64,000 nucleotides of DNA. Source: Candidatus Methylomirabilis lanthanidiphila (lineage in GTDB: Bacteria; Methylomirabilota; Methylomirabilia; Methylomirabilales; Methylomirabilaceae). The DNA lies in contig CABIKM010000055.1 of assembly GCA_902196205.1 (NCBI GenBank), positions 1-64,000 of the forward strand, given 5' to 3'. Shown here in pieces: positions 43,967 through 52,203 of this stretch; within the stretch, counting starts at the first letter, position 1, and every line of letters starts with the position of its first letter. The notes beneath the pieces were generated by a model. It saw only the letters and a program-made list of their open reading frames with translations, did no database searches and had not been told where the DNA came from. The position numbers were made by a program, and so were the translations under genes.

Positions 43967-44926
43967 ATGAGGCGAGGCGTAAGATATCTTGCAGGGATGG
44001 CTGCAGTCGCCTGTTCCCTCATTGTGTTCAGCCTCTGGGCCGCGAGCCTGGGGACCTGGCATACCGCCGCGCCAATGCCGCTCGAACGAACCGAGGTGGC
44101 CACGGCGGCCCTCGATGGAAAGATCTACGTGATCGGAGGTTTCAAAAAGTTCTTTATCGGCGGAGTTGCTGATGCCGTCCAGATGTACGACCCTACGCTC
44201 GACCGATGGGAGGATCGAGCGGCGCTTCCTCAGGCGCTGCATCACGTGGCGGCCGCCGGCATTGACGGGAAGCTGTACGTAGTCGGTGGATATCTCCGTA
44301 TCTGGCCTTGGCAACCGGTGGCCAGCCTTTGGCGCTACGATCCCTCCGCCAACCGATGGCAGGCGCGTAAGCCGATGCCGACCGCGCGAGGCGCGTTGGC
44401 CGTGGCCGTGATTAATGGAAAACTCTACGCCGTAGGCGGGATGGCCGACCAGGTGCTGCGCATCAACGAGGAGTACGATCCGGTGACGGATACCTGGCGT
44501 GAGCGAGCACCGATGCCGACAGGTCGCGATCATCTGGCGGCCGGGGCGCTGGACGGCAAGCTGTATGCCGTCGGTGGCCGCGTCGGATCGTTGGATCGGA
44601 ATCTGGCCGTTACCGAGGTTTACGACCCGGCTATTGATCGGTGGGAGACGAGACGGCCGATGCCGACCGCCAGGGGCGGCATTGCGGCTGTGGCCTTGGG
44701 TGGTCGGCTGTTTATCTTCGGCGGCGAGGCGCCCGATCACACCTTTGCGCAAACTGAAGAGTACGATCCGGTCACGGATCGCTGGACAACTCTGACGCCG
44801 ATGCCGACGGCGCGGCATGGCCTCGGCGCAGCGGCGGTCGGCGGCAAGATTTATGTCATCGGCGGCGGCGTCAAGCCCCGCGCCTCGAAAAGCACCCTCA
44901 ACGAGGTCTTCGATCCCGGTCCCTGA
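43967..44926 (+). CDS. Secreted kelch-repeat beta-propeller protein
   Basis: 319 residues. An N-terminal signal (YLAGMAAVACSLIVFSLWAA) precedes six kelch repeats of the form DGKxYxxGG...YDPxxDRWxxxxPMPxxR, covering the whole mature protein, enough for one closed six-bladed propeller. Kelch proteins bind partners or have sialidase/galactose-oxidase-like folds, but no catalytic residues are evident. It stands alone; weak ribosome site (GTCAGAA). Confidence 0.88.
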   Translation: MRRGVRYLAGMAAVACSLIVFSLWAASLGTWHTAAPMPLERTEVATAALDGKIYVIGGFKKFFIGGVADAVQMYDPTLDRWEDRAALPQALHHVAAAGIDGKLYVVGGYLRIWPWQPVASLWRYDPSANRWQARKPMPTARGALAVAVINGKLYAVGGMADQVLRINEEYDPVTDTWRERAPMPTGRDHLAAGALDGKLYAVGGRVGSLDRNLAVTEVYDPAIDRWETRRPMPTARGGIAAVALGGRLFIFGGEAPDHTFAQTEEYDPVTDRWTTLTPMPTARHGLGAAAVGGKIYVIGGGVKPRASKSTLNEVFDPGP

Positions 44927-44981
44927 CGCGTTGCCTACTCGATTTAAGTTCTAATGTGGGAGGCGGTAACCATATCACCGC

Positions 44982-45350
44982 TCAGATTGGCAAGACCCGC
45001 ACCCGGGATTTGCTCTCGTCGACGACGACAAGCGCCCCAGAAGCCAAATCAGCGTCGTGTTGTTTGAGGGCGGCAATGACCACGTCTTCCAGATGGTCAG
45101 GCAACACGTTATCGGCGCGAATCTGAAGTACACTGGGGCCGGTAGCGCACATTAGGGCGAGCATCGCGCCGAAATCCAGATCGTGGGTAAACACAATATA
45201 GCCGTTTGCTGCAGCCCAGTCCATGATTGTCCGATCGGTGGCTCGTGGATCGCCTACCGTGGACCAGTGGACCGCCGACCAGCCGTGGCGCTGTAGCACA
45301 GGCACCCAGTCAGGGGATAGATTCATGTCGACCAGAACGCGGACACTCAT
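44982..45350 (-). CDS. DUF5615 PIN-like toxin candidate
   Basis: 122 residues from the ATG at 45350 (MSVRVLVDMNLSPDWVPVLQ). PIN-like acidic residues: VLVDMNLS (Asp), DRTIMDWAA (Asp) and FTHDLDFG (Asp-x-Asp), as in the DUF5615/Mut7-C type RNases. Its start overlaps the stop of the DUF433 gene (ATGA). DUF433-DUF5615 pairs are common and are thought to be toxin-antitoxin modules; activity is inferred from family only. Confidence 0.85.
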   Translation of the reverse strand: MSVRVLVDMNLSPDWVPVLQRHGWSAVHWSTVGDPRATDRTIMDWAAANGYIVFTHDLDFGAMLALMCATGPSVLQIRADNVLPDHLEDVVIAALKQHDADLASGALVVVDESKSRVRVLPI

Positions 45351-45577
45351 CCAGCGGCTAGCGGAACCTCCCGCTCCTCGACCCGCCACGCCGCGTAGGC
45401 CAGCGCCTGGTCAATGTCTTCCGGTTCGAGGTAGGGATATGCCTTGAGAATTTCTTCGCGAGAACGGCCGGCCGCCAGAAGCCCCACGATTGTCCCGACC
45501 GTTACCCGCAGGCCTCGAATACACGCTTTGCCTCCCATGACTGCGGGATCCAAGGTGATGCGCGTCAACCGCTTCAT
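45347..45577 (-). CDS. DUF433 antitoxin-like protein
   Basis: 76 residues from the ATG at 45577 (MKRLTRITLDPAVMGGKACI). Typical DUF433: DPAVMGGKACIRGLRVTVGTIV, LLAAGRSREEILKAYPYL and EDIDQALAYAAW. The domain resembles a winged-helix DNA binder and is encoded just before DUF5615 genes. It likely binds the partner toxin and represses the pair. Confidence 0.87.
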   Translation of the reverse strand: MKRLTRITLDPAVMGGKACIRGLRVTVGTIVGLLAAGRSREEILKAYPYLEPEDIDQALAYAAWRVEEREVPLAAG

Positions 45578-45837
45578 AAGCCACCCCCCAATCACTTCCT
45601 CATCCGCCATCCGGCCGTCTTCTCAACTGGAAAAATACTGACCGCCACAAGGCAGTTGGACGCCCTCTGACGTGTTTGAAGTGGGTCGTTACCTTCATGG
45701 CCCAAGCATACCCCGCTTCCAGGCCCCCGTCGAGCCCCGTGGTTTACGTCTCCTCAGGTTACCTAACTCTGCCCATCAAACCGGCCGCATCTCGGCAGGT
45801 TGAAGTCCGCTGATATGCAGTCCCGTGCATGAGTTGG

Positions 45838-46662
45838 TTATGCAGTGTCACCTTGGGATTTCAGATAGTTGATAAAACTCGTGCAGGATAATAGGAAGAA
45901 CTTGGCGTCCGCGGCGCTAATCTTGGGTTCATCGAGCATGGCGTGACGGATTCCTTGCTCGTCACTCGTATACCCGTAGAGTTTCGAGAACGCCTCCCGA
46001 AGTGCTAAGTGCAACCCTCTACGCTGTTCTAATAGGCGTAGCGCATCGCCGAGGGTGGCTTTGTTGTTCTTGGTCAGAATACGCGCGAGACTCTCTACTG
46101 CGGAGATAGACTCCTTAATCGAGTTGCGGTAGTCCGGGTTCTTACGGTCTGATAACAACTCAAGGGAACGGGCCAGACGTTACGCCACCGCCGCAAACTG
46201 GTCATGGTGCAGCGCCTCTTCGAGGGCAGCGATTTCCTTGGGATCGGTAACGTCAGCAAAGTGCCCATTAATTAACCGATACCCAGCCAGTTCTTTTTTC
46301 AGCACGGAGTTGATGTCCTTCTCGAGATTCCGGTCGTCCGCTATTGCAACTACCGCCTCAAGAAAATCGTAAACCTCATTCCACGAAACGCGAAAATAGT
46401 GGTCTTTCAGGAGTGACAGTACCTGAGAGGGCCAGGACGGTATTTCAGTAAATGGTTTTTTGAAGTAGCGAACCCAAAGTGCCCTTGCGAACTCCGCAAT
46501 ACGCCCAACCTCTCCGTAATCGGTATGAAGAAAACCTTTTGAGTCCCAGAGGTGGAAATGGAGAACGTTCCAAAGCTGTGCGCGAAGCTCATCGTCCATC
46601 CCGTCGACCTGGAGCGCTTGACGGATGGGTTTAAGACCTTTGCGCTGACTGAAGCTCGTCAT
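45838..46662 (-). pseudogene. AbiJ-like (AbiJ_NTD4-type) defence gene interrupted by an in-frame TAA
   Basis: From the ATG at 46662 the frame reads MTSFSQRKGLKPIRQALQVD, then GMDDELRAQLWNVLHFHLW, the opening of the AbiJ N-terminal domain 4 family. A TAA at 46180-46182 interrupts it after HHDQFAAVA. The same frame goes on without any shift as RLARSLELLSDRKNPDYRNS and IKESISAVESLARIL to a second stop at 45838. The continuation has the typical SDRxNPDYRNSIKESISAVE block, so the two halves are one protein of about 274 residues split by a single nonsense codon (a CAA-to-TAA change would explain it). AbiJ-type genes are linked to abortive phage defence. The C-terminal half could restart only at a TTG, without a good ribosome site. 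Confidence 0.75.
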
Positions 46663-46794
46663 CGTAACTGTACCGCCTAACTAATGAATGGGCTGATCAG
46701 CCTCTCCCGTTCGAAAATGTCGGTGTTGGTCTTAGCGATTGTCCGGCGTTTCTAATGAGCTGTCAAGGTTTTCGATGGGATAGACATTGAGATG

Positions 46795-46895
46795 CGTCAT
46801 TGCGAGCGACCGACGGGAGCGTGGCAATCTCAACGTCCTTGACGTTGCGAAGAACGGTGGGATTGCTTCGGTCGCTGCGCTCCCTCGCAATGACG
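46795..46895. repeat. Dispersed repeat (CGTCATTGCGAG type), copy b
   Basis: It begins CGTCATTGCGAGCGACCGAC and ends CTCCCTCGCAATGACG, complementary ends as in the copy at 29611-29708. The middle differs, but the CAATCTC/GATTG elements are shared. Confidence 0.85.
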
Positions 46896-46934
46896 TGGGC
46901 GAGAGACTCTCTGAGTAATGTCAGACAAATGAAC

Positions 46935-46975
46935 TTGACTGGCTCGCCTGCCCGGCATATACTCTACTGGGGTAG
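46935..46975 (+). promoter_or_regulatory. csoR promoter with candidate CsoR operator
   Basis: TTGACT (46935-46940), 17-nt spacer, TATACT (46958-46963). Immediately downstream, over the predicted start, is CTACTGGGGTAG (46964-46975), with CTAC/GTAG arms around a G-rich core. CsoR proteins bind G/C-tract palindromes of this general kind, and the position suits copper-relieved repression of the locus. Confidence 0.6.
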
Positions 46976-47010
46976 GGTAGTAACGGTTGACGGTCGCTTT
47001 GGGGGCTGAG

Positions 47011-47289
47011 ATGATCGACGAGGAGACGAAGCAAAAGGCGATGGCCCGTCTGAGTCGTATCGAGGGCCAGGTACAGGGCGTGCAGCGGATGGTGGGGGAG
47101 GACAAGTATTGCGTCGATATCCTGCTCCAACTTTCCGCCATCCAAGGCGCATTAGAGCAGGTTCGTAAGATCCTGCTTGGCCGTCACATCGAATCATGCG
47201 TTGTCGAGGCGATGGCCTCCGGGCGGGCGGAGGATCGCCAGAAGAAGATTGAGGAACTTCTGGAGGTCTTCGCACGCTACGGCCGGTAG
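47011..47289 (+). CDS. csoR: Copper-sensing repressor CsoR
   Basis: 92 residues from the ATG at 47011. All-helical CsoR/RcnR family with RLSRIEGQVQGVQRMVGED. The Cu(I) ligands Cys34, His59 and Cys63 are spaced 25 and 4 residues apart, as in the characterised C-H-C copper sensors. In the family, copper binding releases the repressor from DNA. It opens the copper locus (FAD reductase, copA, PCYCGC protein, mini-YHS). No DNA-binding motif of the helix-turn-helix type exists in this family. Confidence 0.93.
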   Translation: MIDEETKQKAMARLSRIEGQVQGVQRMVGEDKYCVDILLQLSAIQGALEQVRKILLGRHIESCVVEAMASGRAEDRQKKIEELLEVFARYGR

Positions 47290-47299
47290 AACAATAAGC

Positions 47300-47330
47300 A
47301 GCGTTCAGCTATCAGCCCTCAGCTTTCAGC
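47300..47330. repeat. Heptad repeat, AGCNNTC class
   Basis: AGCGTTC AGCTATC AGCCCTC AGCTTTC AGC, four 7-mers just after the csoR stop. Same class as 26768-26795 and 59406-59469. Confidence 0.8.
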
Positions 47331-47445
47331 AAAAGCACACAGGAAACAAGTAATCATTATCGTTCGGCGGGTCCAGGGTTTCCGGGGCCATTGGTCTTGC
47401 ATCAGATGCTGACGGCTGAATGCTTATACGTGGCGAAGACACGAG

Positions 47446-48638
47446 ATGCGATACGACACGATTGTAGTGGGCGGCGGGCCTGCGGGTGCAACGGCGGCGC
47501 TGACGTTGGTCAAGGCCGGCGCGAAGGTGTTGCTGGTCGAGCGGCGGAAGTTACCTCGCTACAAACCGTGTGGTGGCTGTCTGTCGCAACGGGTAGAACG
47601 GCTGCTTCCGTTCGAGTTGGGAAAGTTGATCGAGGAGCGGATCACCGGCCTTACCTTTACCTGGCGTGGTCGCGATCCCGTCGAGGCGACTTTTGCGGAG
47701 CCGGTGGCCCTCATGATCTGGCGCAATATGTTTGATCAGGCGCTATGTGACCATGCGGTTAACGCTGGAGCTGAGCTGCAGGATGGACAGACAGTCCGAG
47801 CTGTTAGGGCGTCAGCAAACCATGTCGAGGTCGATCTTGAAGGCAGGACAGTAACCGCTGATTTCCTGATCGGCGCCGATGGAGTGGCCGGCGTGGTCGC
47901 CCGGGATCTGTTTCCGGACCGCGATCAGCCTGGTCTCGTGGCGCTGGATGCGGAGCTTCCTTTGAACCGCGCGGCAGAGGCGAAGCTGAAAGGCCGGGTC
48001 ATCCTTGATGTGGGGCAGGCGCCGGGAGGGTATGGCTGGGCCTTTCCGAAAGGCGGGGTGGCCTCTGTCGGCGTAGCGGTCGAGCGTCGAGCAGCGAAAC
48101 GCGTCCAGTCGTGTCTTACGGCCTTCCTGCGCTCCAGTGGTTTCAGCGACCGCGGTGCGATGCGGACCACCGGGGCGCTGATTCCGATCCATTGCGACGG
48201 GACCCGCTCCCTTTACCGAGGGCGCGCCCTGCTCGTGGGTGATGCGGCCCGCCTGGTCGATCCCTTTCTCGGAGAGGGGATTTACTACGCTATCCAGAGC
48301 GGACAACACGCGGCACAGACTATTGTGACGGACGGCAGCCGTCACGGCAACCTCTCGTCATATCAGGCTGCGGTATCGAGGACGATCATCCCGAGCTCGA
48401 GGCGGCAGGTCGGCTGAGCCGGGCGGCCCATCGAGCTCCGTGGCTGTGGTTTCAGGTGCTCAAGCGGCGTCGTACGGTAATCGATCTCTACAGGAAGGTC
48501 TTGATGGGAGAAGCGAGTTACCGATGGTTCGAGGACATGGTGTGGGCGGGGACGCCTCGCTTCGTCGTCATGCTGTTTGGCCTCTGGGCGGGTCACGGGG
48601 CTCTCAGCGACAGACGCCAAAGGTCGGGAAGCTGGTAA
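47446..48638 (+). pseudogene. Geranylgeranyl-reductase-family FAD oxidoreductase, frameshifted
   Basis: The N-terminal Rossmann motif YDTIVVGGGPAGATAALTL, the LPRYKPCGGCLS segment and the flavin motif LLVGDAARLVDPFLGEGIYY are typical of the geranylgeranyl reductase family, which reduces isoprenoid double bonds (membrane lipids, quinones). The frame ends early at 48417 with an unrelated tail. Around 48379 a one-base deletion is implied: the next frame continues [20 protein letters not shown] and [15 protein letters not shown], the expected C terminus, to a TAA at 48636-48638 that overlaps the copA ATG. So the ancestral gene was coupled to copA. Confidence 0.8.
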
Positions 48639-51310
48639 TGGCAAAAGATCCGATTTGTGGTATGGATGTGCTCCCGGAGGAAGCCGCCGGCACGAGCCGC
48701 TACAAGGGGCTGGATTACTATTTTTGTGCGGTGGGCTGTAAAGAGGCGTTCGACAAGTCGCCGGAACAGTATGTCACTGAACAGTTCAAGGTGCAAGGTT
48801 CGACGTTCAAGCCCCCAGATACCGTGGACCAAGGCTCCCGCACCCTTCGTGTCGTTGAGATCCCGATCAGAGGCATGACCTGCGCGTCGTGCGTGGCCCG
48901 GATCGAAGATGGTCTTTCAAGGCTCAGCGGAGTCGAGGCAGCCAGCGTCAACTTTGCGACGCAGCAGGCGACGATCTCATATGATTCCGAACGGGTGACC
49001 ATCAATCGAATTGTCCAGGAGGTTCGGGAACTCGGCTATGAGGTAGCTGTAGCAGAACTGGTTCTGCCGATCCGCGGAATGTCCTGCGCCTCATGTGTGC
49101 AACATATCGAACAGGCGTTGGCGATAGTCCCAGGGGTGGTCTCTGCTTCCGTCAACTTCGCGACGGAGCGGGCGAGCGTCGCCTACCTCGCCTCAGTGAC
49201 TCATCCGGCCGATCTGCGGCAGTCGATCGAGCAGGCCGGGTATCATGTCGCGGACGAAGCCGCCGCCGCCACTACGCCAGATCAGAAGCAGACGATTGCA
49301 GATGCGGAGATCCGTTTGCTTCGGACCAAGTTTCTGGTTGGGACGGCCCTGAGCCTCCCCGTTCTGGTGGGGAGCTTTCCAGACTGGTTTCCGTGGGCGC
49401 CGGCGCCGTTATCCGATCCTTACGTGCTCTTAGTCCTCACCACACCGGTACAGTTCTGGGTTGGCCGGCAGTTCCACCGGGGGTTCTGGGCCAGCCTGAA
49501 GCACCGAACCGCCGACATGAACACCCTGGTCTCGATCGGGACCAATGCGGCCTACCTCTACAGTGCGGCGCTCACCCTCTTCCCGGCGTCCATTGCGCCG
49601 GCGGGGATGGGGGCGATGACCTACTACGACACCGCCGCCGTTCTGATGACCCTGATCGTTATGGGGAGATGGCTGGAGGCCAAGGCGAAGGGCCGGACCT
49701 CGGAGGCGATCAAAAAGCTGATAGGACTTCGGGCGAAGACCGCTCGGGTGATCCGTGGCGACCTTACGCAAGATATCCCGGTGGAGGAGGTTCGAGTCGG
49801 CGATCTGGTATTGGTCAGGCCCGGAGAGAAGGTGCCGGTCGATGGGATTATCCGCGAGGGTCAATCGGCGCTCGATGAGTCGATGCTGACCGGGGAGAGT
49901 TTTCCTGTCGATAAGGGGCCGGGCGATCAGGTTATCGGCGCCACAGTCAATAAGATGGGCAGCTTCAAGTTTGAAGCGACGAAGGTTGGACGGGAGACCG
50001 TCCTTGCCCAGATCGTCCGACTGGTGGAACAGGCCCAGGGATCAAAGGCGCCCATTCAACGGCTGGTCGATAAGATCGCCGGGGTCTTTGTCCCGATCGT
50101 CCTGGTGATTGCGGTCGTCACCTTCGGGGTCTGGCTGATGTTCGGGGGGGAGCAGGCGTTTCTCATAGCCCTCTCGAACTTCGTAGCCGTGCTGGTGATC
50201 GCCTGCCCCTGCGCTCTGGGTCTCGCAACGCCGACGTCGATTATGGTCGGCATCGGCAAGGGGGCCGAGCACGGTATCCTGATCAAGAATGCCGAGAGCC
50301 TTGAACGGGCCTATCAGGTCAATACCATCATTTTTGACAAGACCGGCACGCTGACCATCGGCCAGCCGGTCGTCACCGACGTAGTTTCGAGTTTCGAGTC
50401 TCGAGTTTCGAGTTTTGAACCCGAAACTCTGCTTCGGCTGGCGGCCTCGGCGGAACAAGGCTCCGAGCACCCGCTTGGGCAGGCGATCATCGATCATGCC
50501 AAGGCGACGGGGCTCGATCTCGCCGAACCGCAGGAGTTCAAGGCAACGCCAGGACATGGCATCAGGGCCATTGTAGAGGGGCGAGAGGTTCTCCTTGGCA
50601 ACGTGGCCCTGATGCAGCAGCGCGGGATCGACCTTTACGGGATGGATGGGCAGGCGGAAGTGTTGTCCGGAGACGGCAAGACGCCGATGTTTGTAGCCGT
50701 CGATGCCAGGCTGGTTGGTATTATAGCCGTAGCCGACGTCGTCAAGCCGAATTCGAGGGTAGTCGTGGCTGCCTTGCATGACTTGGGCATCGAGGTGGTA
50801 ATGATCACTGGCGATACCCGTCGGACTGCCGAGGCCATCGCCAGGCAGGTTGGGATCGACCGGGTTCTGGCGGAGGTCTTGCCGGAACATAAGGCGTTGG
50901 AGGTGCGAAGGCTGCAGGAGCAGGAGAAGCTGGTGGCGATGGTGGGCGATGGGATCAACGACGCCCCAGCCTTAGCCCAGGCTGATGTCGGGGTTGCCAT
51001 TGGAACGGGGACCGATGTGGCGATGGAAGCGGCCGATATCACCCTGATCGGGGGCGACCTGCGAAGTATTGTGACTGCGCTCCAGTTGAGTCGACTGACG
51101 GTGCAGAACATCAGGCAGAACCTGTTCTGGGCGTTCGCCTATAATGTGATCCTGATTCCGGTAGCCGCCGGCGTCCTGTATCCGTTGTTTGGGATGTTGT
51201 TGAGTCCGGTTGTGGCCGGCGCAGCCATGGCGCTTTCGTCGGTGACCGTGGTCAGTAATGCCCTTCGATTGCGGAGATTTCGCCCTATGGTCGTCGCGGC
51301 AACTTCATAG
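48638..51310 (+). CDS. copA: Cu(I)-exporting P1B-type ATPase with N-terminal YHS domain
   Basis: 890 residues from the ATG at 48638, which overlaps the TAA of the upstream gene. Order: a YHS/TRASH metal domain (about 1-46; [20 protein letters not shown]), two HMA domains with GMTCASC (Cys82, Cys85) and GMSCASC (Cys150, Cys153), membrane helices, the transport motif [11 protein letters not shown] (near 522), the phosphorylation site DKTGTLT (Asp567), SEHPLG and [11 protein letters not shown] (near 769). CPC plus HMA domains define Cu(I) export. Two short segments are repeat-derived: [10 protein letters not shown] in the YHS-HMA linker and [15 protein letters not shown] after DKTGT, each encoded by heptad repeats (48784-48811; 50384-50428). 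Control by CsoR is likely. Confidence 0.95.
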   Translation: MAKDPICGMDVLPEEAAGTSRYKGLDYYFCAVGCKEAFDKSPEQYVTEQFKVQGSTFKPPDTVDQGSRTLRVVEIPIRGMTCASCVARIEDGLSRLSGVEAASVNFATQQATISYDSERVTINRIVQEVRELGYEVAVAELVLPIRGMSCASCVQHIEQALAIVPGVVSASVNFATERASVAYLASVTHPADLRQSIEQAGYHVADEAAAATTPDQKQTIADAEIRLLRTKFLVGTALSLPVLVGSFPDWFPWAPAPLSDPYVLLVLTTPVQFWVGRQFHRGFWASLKHRTADMNTLVSIGTNAAYLYSAALTLFPASIAPAGMGAMTYYDTAAVLMTLIVMGRWLEAKAKGRTSEAIKKLIGLRAKTARVIRGDLTQDIPVEEVRVGDLVLVRPGEKVPVDGIIREGQSALDESMLTGESFPVDKGPGDQVIGATVNKMGSFKFEATKVGRETVLAQIVRLVEQAQGSKAPIQRLVDKIAGVFVPIVLVIAVVTFGVWLMFGGEQAFLIALSNFVAVLVIACPCALGLATPTSIMVGIGKGAEHGILIKNAESLERAYQVNTIIFDKTGTLTIGQPVVTDVVSSFESRVSSFEPETLLRLAASAEQGSEHPLGQAIIDHAKATGLDLAEPQEFKATPGHGIRAIVEGREVLLGNVALMQQRGIDLYGMDGQAEVLSGDGKTPMFVAVDARLVGIIAVADVVKPNSRVVVAALHDLGIEVVMITGDTRRTAEAIARQVGIDRVLAEVLPEHKALEVRRLQEQEKLVAMVGDGINDAPALAQADVGVAIGTGTDVAMEAADITLIGGDLRSIVTALQLSRLTVQNIRQNLFWAFAYNVILIPVAAGVLYPLFGMLLSPVVAGAAMALSSVTVVSNALRLRRFRPMVVAATS
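48784..48811. repeat. GTTCAAC-class heptad repeat inside copA
   Basis: GTTCAAG GTGCAAG GTTCGAC GTTCAAG, four exact 7-bp units, in frame, encoding the linker between the YHS and first HMA domain. Same units as in the array at 23323-23415. Confidence 0.82.
50384..50428. repeat. GTTTCGA-class heptad repeat inside copA
   Basis: GTTTCGA GTTTCGA GTCTCGA GTTTCGA GTTTTGA followed by CGAAACT, the inverted unit. The 45-bp segment is exactly 15 codons and keeps the frame. It lies in the loop after the phosphorylation site. Same class as 24824-24909. Confidence 0.88.
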
Positions 51311-51383
51311 TAGAATCGAGTGACATCAACGTCTGACGTGCTACTGTAGTGTCGCTCATACGTCTTTCCATTTATTCTGGAGC

Positions 51384-51474
51384 CGTCATTCCCGCGAACG
51401 CGGGAATCCAGCGCAGACAGACTGGATTCCGGAGCCTGCCCCGGACCCGATCCGGGGTCAAGCCCGGAATGACG
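51384..51474. repeat. Dispersed palindromic repeat (CGTCATTCCCGCG type), copy c
   Basis: It begins CGTCATTCCCGCGAACGCGG and ends AGCCCGGAATGACG, with an internal CCGGACCCGATCCGG hairpin. It is a relative of 28178-28266 and fills much of the 260-bp gap after copA. Confidence 0.85.
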
Positions 51475-51571
51475 ATTGCTGTAAAGGAACTTATGGAACA
51501 CTACGCTGCAATAGCTGCTTGTAATCGGAATGCCGGTTCGGATTCGTTCGTTAGAGAGGAGGTGAAAACAT

Positions 51572-52039
51572 ATGGAGCATGATTCAGTGAAGCAGCCTGA
51601 CCGGTCTACCTGTGCGTTGCATGCAGACAGGCGATCGGCGCTGCGGATCCTCGGCGGAGGTCTGGTCGGTCTCCTCATCGGACTGATCCCTGATGGGTCT
51701 GTCGCGGTCAGTATGGCAGGAGGTCTCGACGGCGGGCTGCTGCCGGGTGTTCCACGGCGCCCGCGCCCGGCTACGCCCTCACCGGCGTTGTTCAGTGGAA
51801 AGCTGGCGGAGACCTATCGGATTGCGAAGGAGGCGCCGGAACTGATCGAGCAGATGCCGTGTTATTGTGGCTGCTACGGAATGGCGGACCATCGGAACAA
51901 CCTCGACTGTTACGTAGATCGGCATGCGGACACGTGAAGGATCTGCCAGGACATTACGCTGGATGCGTATGCCATGTACAAGCAGGGGAAGAAAATTCCG
52001 GAGATCAAGGTAGCAATTGACCGAAAATATGCAAGATGA
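51572..52039 (+). CDS. PCYCGC-motif exported protein with in-frame UGA; candidate selenoprotein
   Basis: AGGAGGTGAAAACAT precedes the ATG at 51572. The N terminus has a twin-arginine-like signal (DRRSALRILGGGLVGLLIGL). The metal/redox motif is MPCYCGCYG, followed by NNLDCYVDRHADT. At 51935-51937 the frame meets TGA, then continues without a shift as RICQDITLDAYAMYKQGKKI, PEIKVAIDRKYAR to a stop at 52037-52039 (155 residues). In the PCYCGC family this tail carries a conserved CxxC (…NCxxC…); the TGA sits at its first Cys, giving UxxC. Either it encodes selenocysteine (residue 122) or it is a Cys-to-stop mutation. A weak hairpin at 51944-51965 begins 7 nt after the TGA. The next gene has its own ribosome site 13 nt later. 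The copper-locus context suggests metal handling. Confidence 0.7.
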
Positions 52040-52051
52040 GAGGAGAAAGCG

Positions 52052-52198
52052 ATGGCCATAGATCCTGTCTGCAAGATGACGGTAGATGAAAAGCAGGCGG
52101 CCGCCACCGCCGTCTATCAAGGGGTGACCTACTATTTCTGCGCGGTAGGCTGCAAGCGGGCCTTCGAACAGTCGCCGGAAAAGTACCTGTCCAAATAG
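52052..52198 (+). CDS. Mini YHS-domain metal-binding protein
   Basis: 48 residues: MAIDPVCKMTVDEKQAAATA, then [29 protein letters not shown] lies upstream. The YHS cysteines (DPVC, FCAVGC) match those in the N-terminal domain of CopA (DPICGM, FCAVGC) closely, suggesting duplication of one from the other. A free-standing copper carrier for the pump is plausible. It ends the copper locus. Confidence 0.88.
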   Translation: MAIDPVCKMTVDEKQAAATAVYQGVTYYFCAVGCKRAFEQSPEKYLSK

Positions 52199-52203
52199 GG
52201 TAA

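Larger units (their letters stand above)
46663..47010. other. Repeat-bearing intergenic region upstream of csoR
   Basis: Contains the CGTCATTGCGAG-type repeat (46795-46895) and the csoR promoter/operator (46935-46975). Nothing else recognisable. Confidence 0.6.

Noticed and set aside
51944-51965. A confident bacterial SECIS element
   Set aside because: The only hairpin is short, with a bulge and a 9-nt loop, and lacks a clear match to known loop motifs; it is mentioned as weak support only.
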